Of a stretch of 21,727 nucleotides of DNA, positions 12,584-20,226 are shown in pieces. How positions within the stretch are numbered: position 1 is the stretch's first letter; each line of letters starts with the position of its first letter. The DNA comes from an uncultured Candidatus Saccharibacteria bacterium. GTDB taxonomy: Bacteria > Patescibacteriota > Saccharimonadia > Saccharimonadales > Saccharimonadaceae. Under the pieces are notes generated by a model that did not search any database, was not told the DNA's origin, and saw nothing but the letters and a program-made list of their open reading frames with translations. The stretch is from NCBI GenBank assembly GCA_947090635.1, contig CAMUOM010000012.1:1-21727 (forward strand). The letters run 5' to 3'. A program made the translations under genes and the position numbers.

Positions 12584-14347
12584 ATGAACCAATGGTGGGG
12601 TAGCCAGACGAGAGCGAGCCGAGTAGCGTGGTTGCTACTCTTTATTTTGGCGATTTTTAGTGTGCGGCTATTCTACATTCAGGTAATTAAGCATAAAGAA
12701 TATCTCACTAAGGCGGATAACATGCAGACTGACCGCCAAGTTTTACCTGCCGTGCGAGGGCAGATTTATGTGCGTGACACGGACGGCAACATCGCGCCAC
12801 TGGTGTTGAACCGTACGGTGTACACTTTGTTTGCTGACCCTTCAGAGGTGAAGGATGTCAACAAGGCGCGCGAACTGGTGCGCCGCGTGGCGGGTGATAA
12901 GTTGGTGCAGAAGAACGACCCGCTGGGCAAGTTGGGTGACAAGAACCGCCGTTATGTGGTGCTGGCGCAAGAGCTGACGCAGCAGCAGGCGGAGGCGATT
13001 CGCAAGGAGAAGCTCTCTGGCCTCGGCTTGAAGCCGGCAAGCCAACGCGTGTACCCCGAGGGCGCGCTTGCGGCGCAGACGTTGGGCTTTGTTAACGCAG
13101 ACGGCAAAGGTCAATATGGGGTAGAGCAGGCGCTGGACGGCCGCTTGGGTGGCAAAGCAGGCTTGCTCAAGACTGTGACGGACGTCAGTAAGGTGCCGCT
13201 GACTATTGGTACAAATGATGTCAGTATCCCTGCGAAGGACGGCGAAAATATTGTGTTGAGTATCGACCGTAACGTGCAGTCGCAGGCGGAGGAGACGCTG
13301 GCGGCGGGGCTGAAGGACGCCAAGGCAACCACTGGTAGCATGGTAGTGATGGACCCACAGACGGGGCGGGTGCTAGCGATGGCGAACTTCCCGAGTTACA
13401 ACCCTGAGCAGTACCGCAAGGTGGACACGCCGGCGGTGTATAAAAACAACGTGACGATGAACGCTTACGAGCCGGGTTCAGTGATGAAGCTGTTTACAGT
13501 GGGCGCGGGGCTGGATTCGGGCGCAATTACGCCGCGTTCGACCTTCCTTGATACCGGTTGTGTGCAAGTTGATGATGCCAAGATGTGTAATGTGGAGCGT
13601 AACATTGACGGCAAGATGATGACGCCGATGAACTTGCTGGAATATTCACTTAACACTGGTGCGGTGTGGGTGCTGCAGCAGATGGGCGGCGGTAGCATCA
13701 ACCTTGCGGGGCGGCAGAAGTACTACGGTTATCTGACAAAAAATTATCGCTTCAACCAGCCGACGGGCATTGAGCTGGCGCATGAGGCGGACAGCGTGAT
13801 TTTTAAGCCCGACATGAACCGCGGCCCGCGCGTGTTGTATGCCAACATGACCTTCGGGCAGGGCGAGCAGCTGACGATGATTCAGGTGATTTCGGCATTT
13901 AGTGCAGTGATTAACGGTGGTAATTACTACAAGCCGACGGTGGTGCTTGGCTCGTACGATATAAACACGAACAAGCTGACCGAGCAGAAGCCACAACTGC
14001 TGCAGGGCAACGTGCTGGCGCCGCAGCACTCGTACGACTTGCGCGACATGTTACAGCAGGCGCGTTACTTGGGCGCCAAGGGCAAGCTGCGCGACAACGG
14101 TTACTTTGTGGGCGGCAAGTCGGGTACGGCGCAGAAGATTGACCCAGCCACGGGCAAGTATTCTCACACCTTGACCACCGGTACTTACATTGGCTTCGGC
14201 GCCGACAAGACAAAAGTGCCAAAGTATGCCATAATGGTACGTGTAGATGACGCCCATAACGGTGGCTATGCCGGTTCGGCAGCCGCCCAGCCAATCTTCG
14301 ACAAGATGAGTAATTTTATGATTCAATATCAAGGAGTGTCAAAATGA
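12584..14347 (+). CDS. ftsI: Septal peptidoglycan transpeptidase (class B PBP, FtsI/PBP2-type)
   Basis: 587 residues. N-terminal cytoplasmic tail and membrane anchor (about 12-33), a pedestal/dimerisation domain (to about 215, with PAVRGQIYVRDTDGN), then the transpeptidase domain. Catalytic motifs: SVMK (Ser299-Lys302, in YEPGSVMKLFT), SLN (355-357) and KSGT (512-515). The protein ends about 75 residues after the KSGT motif, so no PASTA domains are present. It cross-links glycan strands made by FtsW. The stop overlaps the mraY start as ATGA, indicating coupling. The internal promoter makes the message leaderless. Confidence 0.95.
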   Translation: MNQWWGSQTRASRVAWLLLFILAIFSVRLFYIQVIKHKEYLTKADNMQTDRQVLPAVRGQIYVRDTDGNIAPLVLNRTVYTLFADPSEVKDVNKARELVRRVAGDKLVQKNDPLGKLGDKNRRYVVLAQELTQQQAEAIRKEKLSGLGLKPASQRVYPEGALAAQTLGFVNADGKGQYGVEQALDGRLGGKAGLLKTVTDVSKVPLTIGTNDVSIPAKDGENIVLSIDRNVQSQAEETLAAGLKDAKATTGSMVVMDPQTGRVLAMANFPSYNPEQYRKVDTPAVYKNNVTMNAYEPGSVMKLFTVGAGLDSGAITPRSTFLDTGCVQVDDAKMCNVERNIDGKMMTPMNLLEYSLNTGAVWVLQQMGGGSINLAGRQKYYGYLTKNYRFNQPTGIELAHEADSVIFKPDMNRGPRVLYANMTFGQGEQLTMIQVISAFSAVINGGNYYKPTVVLGSYDINTNKLTEQKPQLLQGNVLAPQHSYDLRDMLQQARYLGAKGKLRDNGYFVGGKSGTAQKIDPATGKYSHTLTTGTYIGFGADKTKVPKYAIMVRVDDAHNGGYAGSAAAQPIFDKMSNFMIQYQGVSK

Positions 14348-15387
14348 GTGATGTATTGCGCGCCCTCGTCGGCCCGCTAGTCAAAATATTTACCTTAGGG
14401 GTAGGCTCGTTTGTGTTGGCTATGTTGCTGACACCGCTGTATACCTACTTTGCGTATAAGTATAAGTTCTGGAAGCAGATGCGCCACGACGCCATGTCGG
14501 GCGGGGAAGCCAAGGTGTACGAGAAGTTGCATGCCGCCAAGCACCGCCGTCACATCCCAACGATGGCTGGCCTGATTTTTGTGCTGGCCGTGGTGATTAC
14601 CACGCTGTGCGGCAATTTGTCGCGCGAACAGACGTGGCTACCTCTGGTGGCGTTAGTAGCTGCCGGCGCGGTTGGACTGGTTGACGATGTCTTTAATATC
14701 CGGTCGCACGGCAAGGGCGTGGCGGGTATGCGCGCGCCAGTGAAGTTTGCGCTGATTACACTGATTGGCTTGGTACTCGGCTGGTTCTTCTGGGCTAAGC
14801 TGGGTGTGCACACGGTACACGTGCCGTTTGTTGGCGCGTGGGACGTGGGAGCGTGGATGATTCTTATCTTCGCCTTTGTCGTGGTGGCTACCGGTAATGC
14901 GGTCAACATTTCCGACGGTTTGGATGGCTTGTCGGGCGGCCTAGCGGCGATTTCGTTCTGCGCTTATGCCGTAATCGCGTTACTTGACCACAAATTCGGC
15001 TTGGCGGGCTTTTGCTTTACCATCATGGGCGCGCTTGTGAGTTACCTCTGGTTCAATATCTATCCGGCACGGTTCTTTATGGGTGACGTGGGCTCGTTTT
15101 CACTCGGCTGTTCATTGGCCGTGGTGGCGATGCTGACTAATACGCTGTTTATCTTGCCAGTGGTTGGCATCGTGTTCGTACTAGAGACGGGTTCGGTGAT
15201 TATTCAGTTGACATCAAAGAAGCTGCGCCATGGCAAGAAGATTTTCTTGTCGGCGCCGGTGCACCATCACCTTGAGGCTATTGGTTGGCCAGAGACCAAG
15301 GTGACCATGCGCTTTTGGCTGATTGGCGTGGTGTTTGCCGTGATTGGCCTCGTGATGGCGTTGGCTGGCGGCAATATAATGCATTAA
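14344..15387 (+). CDS. mraY: Phospho-MurNAc-pentapeptide transferase MraY
   Basis: 347 residues, polytopic (about ten membrane helices). MraY moves phospho-MurNAc-pentapeptide onto undecaprenyl phosphate, giving lipid I at the inner face of the membrane. Motifs: the N-terminal HRRHIPTMAG (about 67-76), VDD (113-115), NISDGLDGLSGG (188-199), MGDVGS (246-251) and the HHH loop APVHHHLE (His307-309). All catalytic Asp and His residues are present. ATGA overlap with ftsI. A TATAAT lies in its last codons (15375-15380) and might serve ftsW. Confidence 0.96.
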   Translation: MSDVLRALVGPLVKIFTLGVGSFVLAMLLTPLYTYFAYKYKFWKQMRHDAMSGGEAKVYEKLHAAKHRRHIPTMAGLIFVLAVVITTLCGNLSREQTWLPLVALVAAGAVGLVDDVFNIRSHGKGVAGMRAPVKFALITLIGLVLGWFFWAKLGVHTVHVPFVGAWDVGAWMILIFAFVVVATGNAVNISDGLDGLSGGLAAISFCAYAVIALLDHKFGLAGFCFTIMGALVSYLWFNIYPARFFMGDVGSFSLGCSLAVVAMLTNTLFILPVVGIVFVLETGSVIIQLTSKKLRHGKKIFLSAPVHHHLEAIGWPETKVTMRFWLIGVVFAVIGLVMALAGGNIMH

Positions 15388-15409
15388 ATTAATTTGAGTT
15401 AAGGGTCGG

Positions 15410-16747
15410 GTGTACAGTAATAAACCAAGAGAAATAGGGGCAGACGCGCTGATTGCAGCTGGGTTGGATTGGCTGCAGCGGTTTTGGCGCACACTGTTGA
15501 GTGGCGGCAAGGCTGACCGCGTGCCACGGCTGGATTTGACGCGCCGGCACCGACCTGACTATTGGATTACGCTGTTGACGTTGCTACTGGCGACAATTGG
15601 CTATGTGGCGATGTTCTCGATTTTGCCGGCTATCACGCACGGCAATAACGACCAGTCGAATGCGTACATGCTGAAGCAGCTGGCGTTTCTTGCGGTTGGC
15701 GTAGTGGCGTTTGTTGCGGCGACGCGTTTGCCACTCGATGTCTTTCGCCGCTACGGCGCGCGGCTGTTTGTAGTGGCACTGGTGATTTCGCTGGCGTTAC
15801 CACTACTAGGGCTACTGCATGTGCCAATTGCGCGGTGCGCCTTGGGTGCTTGCCGTTGGTATCGCTTGGGGCCACTTGGTACGTTTCAGCCGGCGGAGTT
15901 ATTAAAGTTGGGCGCGGTGCTGTTTACTGCTAATATTTTGGCAACGGAGGCGCGGCGCGGGCGACTGAATAGCTGGGACACGGTTTGGCAGGTGCTAGTG
16001 GTGTTGATGCTGGTGATGTTCGTAGTGGTGCTGCTCCAGAAGGACCTCGGTACGGGCGTGGCGTTTGTGGGTGTCACGCTGATTGAGTTGGTGGTGTCGG
16101 GCATGCGCTGGAAGTATGTTTCGGCGGCGGCGCTGATTATTCTGGTGGCGGGCGTAGCTTCGATTATTGTGGCGCCGCACCGCTTGCAACGTATTTTCAC
16201 CTTCGTTGGTAGTGGTACAGAGGAGACGAATTACCACATTAATCAGGCAATTTTGGCGCTCGGCTCGGGCGGCATGTTCGGGCGCGGGCTCGGTAAGTCG
16301 GTGCAGGCCTTCGGCTGGTTGCCAGAGGCGGTGAACGACTCGATTTTTGCCATTTGGGGCGAGATGATTGGTTGGATTGGCAGTGTGGGGCTGATTGTCT
16401 TGTTCGCGGGTCTGCTTTATGTCATCATTCGTAAGGTTGATTATTTGGAGAATTATTATTTGCGGCTGGTGCTTGGCGGAATTTTTGGTTGGCTAGCGGC
16501 GCACGTTTTAATGAACATTGGCGCGATGACGCACATGATACCTCTGACGGGCATTACTTTGCCATTGGTGTCAATCGGCGGTACGTCGCTGGTGTTTATT
16601 ATGCTGGTGCTGGGTATGGTGCTGAATATTTCGCGCTACACCACTTATCGGCGAGTGCATAACAATGGAGAGGAGGAGCGAGATGAAGATTTTATGCGTG
16701 GGCGGCGGCAGCGGCGGCCATATTACGCCAATCGTCGCGGTTATTAA
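15410..16747 (+). CDS. ftsW: Peptidoglycan glycosyltransferase FtsW (SEDS family)
   Basis: 445 residues from GTG 15410, 22 nt after mraY. SEDS proteins polymerise lipid II into glycan together with a class B PBP, here FtsI. Seen: a long N-terminal cytoplasmic region with RRHRPDYW before the first helix; about ten membrane helices; FQPAELLKLG; a loop with NYHINQAILALGSGGMFGRGLGKS; NDSIFAIWGEMIGWIG; and PLTGITLPLVSIGGTSLV near the end. The site usually read NGARRW has instead CALGACRW with Cys143 and Cys148. The basic C-terminal tail (RRQRRPYYANRRGY) is encoded in 65 nt shared with murG. Position in the cluster favours FtsW over RodA. Confidence 0.92.
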   Translation: MYSNKPREIGADALIAAGLDWLQRFWRTLLSGGKADRVPRLDLTRRHRPDYWITLLTLLLATIGYVAMFSILPAITHGNNDQSNAYMLKQLAFLAVGVVAFVAATRLPLDVFRRYGARLFVVALVISLALPLLGLLHVPIARCALGACRWYRLGPLGTFQPAELLKLGAVLFTANILATEARRGRLNSWDTVWQVLVVLMLVMFVVVLLQKDLGTGVAFVGVTLIELVVSGMRWKYVSAAALIILVAGVASIIVAPHRLQRIFTFVGSGTEETNYHINQAILALGSGGMFGRGLGKSVQAFGWLPEAVNDSIFAIWGEMIGWIGSVGLIVLFAGLLYVIIRKVDYLENYYLRLVLGGIFGWLAAHVLMNIGAMTHMIPLTGITLPLVSIGGTSLVFIMLVLGMVLNISRYTTYRRVHNNGEEERDEDFMRGRRQRRPYYANRRGY

Positions 16748-17849
16748 AGATATAAAGCGAGAACATCCGCGGGCGGACATCACAGTGTGGTGCGACCGCA
16801 AGTTTATCAAGCAGGCACGCGGTTTGCTGGGCAAGGCGGTGCCAACCAGTGTAATTCCGGCGGGCAAGCTGCGCCGTTACGCTAATTTGCCGTGGTGGTA
16901 TCGCTGGTTTAGTTTGTACCACATTGTGCACACGCACATTCCAAACTTAGTTGATTTGTTCCATATTGGCGCGGGGTTTGTGACAAGCTACTGTAAGTTG
17001 CGCCGGTTGCGGCCAGACGTGGTGTTTTGCAAGGGCGGTTATGTTTGCTTGCCGGTGGGCTTGGCGGCACATCTCTTGCATATACCTCTGGTGCTACACG
17101 ACAGTGACACAGTGCCGGGGCTAACCAACCGCGTGTTGGCGCGTTATGCGCGGGCGATTGGGACGGGTGCGCCGGTTGAGAATTACCCGAGCTATCCAAA
17201 GTTGCGTACTAAGTACATTGGCATTCCGTTGCGGCCCGAGATTAAGCCGGTGAATGCCGCGGCGCAGCGCGAATTGAAGGCGAAGCTAGGCTTTGACCCA
17301 GAGCGACCGCTCGTGGTGTCGATGGGTGGTGGCTTGGGCGCGAAAGAAATTAACGTGGCGATGGCCTTGAATGCTCGCCAGCTCATCAAGCAGGGTGCCG
17401 ACGTGGCGATGTTGATTGGTAAGGGGCGTAAAGTGACGCTGGACTTAAGCGATGCCGAGCGGAGGCACGTGCGGGTGCTGGAGTTTACTGAGCAAATTGC
17501 CGACTATATGAAGGCGGCGGACGTGGTGGTGACGCGCGCTGGCGCGACGACCATGGCGGAGCTAGCTGCGATTCGCGTGGCGACGGTGATTATTCCTTCG
17601 CCGTATCTGGCGGGCGACCATCAGACCAAGAACGCCAAAGTGTACGAGCAGGCGGGCGCAACAGTGGTGTTGGCGCAGCACGACGTGGAGCAGCAGCCGA
17701 AACTGTTAGGCAAGACGCTGGCGGAGCTGATTCGTGACCAAGGTCGGCGGCAGCAGCTCGCTAAGGCGTTGGGCGGCTATGCCAAGCCGCACGCCCTGCA
17801 AGACATGGCGCGGCTGATTTTGGACGCCACGCAGTTGCACGTACATTAA
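16683..17849 (+). CDS. murG: Lipid II synthase MurG (UDP-GlcNAc transferase)
   Basis: 388 residues from ATG 16683 (MKILCVGGGSGGHITP). An in-frame ATG at 16665 is rejected because GAGGAG precedes the later ATG and family members start here. MurG adds GlcNAc to lipid I on the cytoplasmic membrane face. Seen: N-terminal G-loop GGGSGGHITP (residues 7-16); LHDSDTVPGLTNRVLARYA (the HEQNxxPGxxNR motif, here HDSDTVPG); GGGLGAKEIN; and the UDP-GlcNAc site TRAGATTMAELAAIR with IPSPYLAGDHQTKNAKVYEQAGA. About 30 residues longer than E. coli MurG, mainly in the region around residues 60-100 (WWYRWFSLYHIVHTHI). It overlaps the end of ftsW by 65 nt. Confidence 0.95.
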   Translation: MKILCVGGGSGGHITPIVAVIKDIKREHPRADITVWCDRKFIKQARGLLGKAVPTSVIPAGKLRRYANLPWWYRWFSLYHIVHTHIPNLVDLFHIGAGFVTSYCKLRRLRPDVVFCKGGYVCLPVGLAAHLLHIPLVLHDSDTVPGLTNRVLARYARAIGTGAPVENYPSYPKLRTKYIGIPLRPEIKPVNAAAQRELKAKLGFDPERPLVVSMGGGLGAKEINVAMALNARQLIKQGADVAMLIGKGRKVTLDLSDAERRHVRVLEFTEQIADYMKAADVVVTRAGATTMAELAAIRVATVIIPSPYLAGDHQTKNAKVYEQAGATVVLAQHDVEQQPKLLGKTLAELIRDQGRRQQLAKALGGYAKPHALQDMARLILDATQLHVH

Positions 17850-17862
17850 TGGCGGCAGATTG

Positions 17863-17871
17863 TGGTAAAAT
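17863..17871 (+). promoter_or_regulatory. Extended -10 before ftsQ
   Basis: TGG followed by TAAAAT, ending 12 nt before the ftsQ ATG; no Shine-Dalgarno is seen in between. The leader would be only about 5 nt. Confidence 0.45.
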
Positions 17872-17883
17872 AGAATTAAGATT

Positions 17884-18762
17884 ATGTTTAATTTTCGGCG
17901 TGGGCAAGAGAAGCACTCGGAACGAGAGGCGCGGACGGATTTTAACGCCGCCGCTTATACGCGCGGCGTGACGCTGACGGGCTTTAAGAGTGAAAAGACG
18001 GCGCAGTTGGAGCGGCAGCGGTTGCAGCATCTAAAGTCGATGCAACGCCGGTTGACGGCGCTGTTTATGGTGGTCGTGGGGCTGGTGTTGCTCGGCTTGG
18101 CGCTGCTTGCGCAGTATGCCGGTTCAGTGGTGAGAGTGCAGACTGATGCACGGCTGGCCGCTACCGACCAAGCGCGCTACCTCAAATTAATTAACGATTA
18201 TTATCAGACCAACCCGCTTGAGCGGTTCAGCTTTATGCGGCGCAATTCGGTGCTATTAAATTATTTACGCCAGCAGGCGCCTGAGGTGCTGAGTGTGGAT
18301 GTGGTGCCGGCGGGGTTGATGCTGGCGCAGGCGAAGCTCTCCTTCCGCGCGCCGGTGGCGCAGTGGACGGCGAATGGCAAGACCAACTTTGTGGACGACA
18401 AGGGCGTGGTGTTCCAGCACAATTATTACGGCACCCCGCAGCTGACCATTAAGGACAACAGTGGCGCCAAGTCGATTAATGGCGTGGCGGCGCCGGCAGG
18501 GTTCTTGAGTTTTGTCGGACAGACGGCGACGGCGCTAGTGAAGCGCGGCATCAGCGTGCGGCGGGTGGTTGTGCCGAAGGGCGCGGCGCGATACGTGGAG
18601 CTCTATGTAGATAGCCGACAGTATCCGTTTAAGGCGCAAATTACGCGCCAGCCAGAATCAGAGGCGAGCGATATCGCAACTATGGTGCGTTACATCGACA
18701 CGCATAATATTAAACCAATTTATGTTGATTGTCGTGTCGCCGGTAAGGCGTTTTGGAAGTAG
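17884..18762 (+). CDS. ftsQ: FtsQ/DivIB-type division protein
   Basis: 292 residues. Basic cytoplasmic N-terminus (1-57), one membrane segment (about 58-78, TALFMVVVGLVLLGLALLAQY), then an extracytoplasmic region. It contains a stretch compatible with a POTRA and beta domain (about 95-200: NSVLLNYLRQQAPEVLSVDVVPAGLMLAQAKLSFRAPVAQW, then FVDDKGVVF) and ends IYVDCRVAGKAFWK, matching the typical 'yiDlRvpgrafyk' ending of this family. FtsQ links early and late division proteins. It is the last gene of this cluster; ftsA and ftsZ do not follow. Confidence 0.8.
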   Translation: MFNFRRGQEKHSEREARTDFNAAAYTRGVTLTGFKSEKTAQLERQRLQHLKSMQRRLTALFMVVVGLVLLGLALLAQYAGSVVRVQTDARLAATDQARYLKLINDYYQTNPLERFSFMRRNSVLLNYLRQQAPEVLSVDVVPAGLMLAQAKLSFRAPVAQWTANGKTNFVDDKGVVFQHNYYGTPQLTIKDNSGAKSINGVAAPAGFLSFVGQTATALVKRGISVRRVVVPKGAARYVELYVDSRQYPFKAQITRQPESEASDIATMVRYIDTHNIKPIYVDCRVAGKAFWK

Positions 18763-18782
18763 CCGGTTAGAGGGCGGGGGAG

Positions 18783-18887
18783 TGACGTCGCAAAAATATT
18801 ACAATATATTACAACACAAATGTCAAATATGTCAAATGACAGGACAGGCGATTTACTTGACGTCATGACGCTATTATGTTGTAATAT
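18783..18887. repeat. Interleaved inverted repeats and tandem ATATTACAA copies
   Basis: ATATTACAAT and ATATTACAAC stand in tandem (18796-18815) and the second has a perfect inverted copy GTTGTAATAT (18878-18887). TGACGTC (18783) and the palindrome TGACGTCA (18858-18865) interleave with that pair. Between them are TGTCAAAT (18821) and the palindrome TGTCAAATGACA (18830-18841). A promoter TTGACG-N17-TGTAAT (18857-18885) overlaps the right arm. Confidence 0.6.
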
Positions 18888-19052
18888 GTTGGCGCAGTAA
18901 AACAATCCTGTGGAAAACTCCTGAGCCGCAGCGCCGAATTGATGTCGTTACCACTGTAATTTAGTTAGCAATATGTGAATCCTAGGCGTAGGATTTGTCT
19001 TTGGAGCTGTTAACGGCTAGTACTCGCCACCCCTGCAGGGCAGGCCCCTAGG

Positions 19053-19129
19053 CAATGGCGAAAATTAATTATTAAATATTGACGACAAAATTTATCAGAG
19101 GTACGACGGACGCGATGGGGTCGCCATTG
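19053..19129. repeat. 9-bp inverted repeat around an AT-rich core
   Basis: CAATGGCGA (19053-19061) and TCGCCATTG (19121-19129) are perfect inverted copies 59 nt apart. The first 35 nt of the interior are AT-rich. Confidence 0.45.
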
Positions 19130-19263
19130 TAGTAATATTAGCAATTAAATTAATTAAATAATTAAAATAGCTTGACAGAAAATTGCCGCCGCGCGCCGGA
19201 TTTGGCTGATTTACCTAAAACTTGCCCGATTTGGGCGTTGGCACTCGTGGGTGTCTGACGCTA

Positions 19264-19285
19264 GATTGATACCGGATTGATACCG
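19264..19285 (+). repeat. 11-bp tandem duplication
   Basis: GATTGATACCG occurs twice head to tail. CGAAAA motifs follow at 19295, 19317 and 19330, the last two preceded by runs of C (TCCC). Confidence 0.6.
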
Positions 19286-19574
19286 GTCGCGAGTCGAAAA
19301 CCGGCCAAAAGTCCCCCGAAAATTGGTCCCGAAAATAACCCTTAAAATAATTATTGACGTCGGGTGTGTCAGGCTGTGAGCGAGAATTATTTTAATCGGG
19401 TGAGGTGTGCGAATAATTATTTAATTATTTTCCCCATTTTGGCGAAAGCCAGCCGCGGCGCCACAATTTGGCGTGACTTTATAGCTATCAGTGGTATGCG
19501 CCGCTTTAAAGTCGTTAAAAAACGTAAAACATACGTTGTGCGACGTAAAGCCCGCAAGTCAGGATGCGGTGATA

Positions 19575-19852
19575 GCGCCACCCCACCTCTGTAAAGTGAG
19601 CGCTGGCGGCGCGCGCAGACTGCCCCGCGAAAAAATGAAAAATAAAAATGCGACGCATCAAGTGCCCCGCGTGCCGAACTGTCTTTGGTGCGACCTCTGT
19701 TAAGCTGCGGTCTGCGCTAGCTCCCCCGATTTTAACTCCCCCTACTATGGCCGCACCCCCCTGCCAAAATCCTCCCTATTAGCCGTCTTGACTGGCTGCT
19801 ACCTCTGTTAATTAGCTTGTTTTATGGTGGGTGGTGCGCCGCCCCACCTCTG
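19575..19852 (+). repeat. Degenerate repeats sharing ACCTCTG
   Basis: ACCTCTG occurs at 19585, 19693, 19801 and 19846; the first two intervals are both 108 nt. Copies 1 and 4 share 16 of 17 bases (GCGCC, A or G, CCCCACCTCTG). Copies 2 and 3 share ACCTCTGTTAA and a preceding GTCTT..TGG.TGC pattern. Confidence 0.5.
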
Positions 19853-20038
19853 CTTGGCTGTTATGGGCTACGGCTTTAGTAGCGGTGATACGGCTTGTCA
19901 TAAGTTATGACGTGGCGTGTGACTACGTTATACCTGCGTGCCATGGGCTTGGGGTTTAGCTTTGTGTTAAGTAAAGTAACTTAGCTAGTCATTTAGCCAT
20001 TTAAGGTGGCGTAATCATCGCGCGCGATGTGCTAAAAA

Positions 20039-20066
20039 TTGTGCGACATTAACATAAAGGTATAAT
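20039..20066 (+). promoter_or_regulatory. Putative promoter of an RNA facing the HNH gene
   Basis: TTGTGC (20039-20044), 16 nt, TATAAT (20061-20066). Downstream, up to the HNH stop at 20227, there is no good ORF but there are GC-rich stems such as GCGGGC (20109-20114) with GCCCGC (20145-20150). A short RNA running toward the 3' end of the HNH gene is possible; no clear terminator is seen. Confidence 0.35.
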
Positions 20067-20226
20067 CATACGTCTTGAAAGCGTAAAGTTGATGCAGTTA
20101 TGCGCCTTGCGGGCTGTTTTTGGCGCGTGCTACTTTTTAAGCGTGCCCGCTTGCTGTCGCGGGTTATTGGACTATCGCTATCATTGCTATCACCGTCCAC
20201 ACGCCGCGTGCAGCAGCTTAAGTGTG

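Larger units (their letters stand above)
18763..20226 (+). other. 1.46-kb stretch with no convincing gene, rich in repeats
   Basis: Reading frames here are short, lack ribosome sites and overlap palindromes. The first 600 nt mix AT-rich blocks (for example 19130-19170, 19340-19440) with GC-rich islands. Content seen: inverted repeats at 18783-18887 and 19053-19129, hairpin AATCCTA/TAGGATT near 18976-18994, an 11-bp tandem duplication at 19264, three CGAAAA motifs (19295, 19317, 19330), four ACCTCTG copies (19585-19852), and a promoter at 20039. No tRNA, rRNA or CRISPR array is visible. It could be a decayed mobile element, an RNA locus, or a replication or partition region. Confidence 0.6.

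Noticed and set aside
18905..19190. RNase P RNA (GTGGAAAACTCC at about 18909 and ACAGAA at 19174)
   Set aside because: The first motif differs from GAGGAAAGTCC at key positions, other conserved blocks are missing, and the interval is short.
19575..19852. CRISPR array
   Set aside because: Only a 7-17-nt core is shared, intervals are 108, 108 and 45 nt, and no cas gene is present.
20046..20072. dif-like XerCD site (CATTAACATAA)
   Set aside because: One arm matches but the second arm at the required 6-nt spacing does not.
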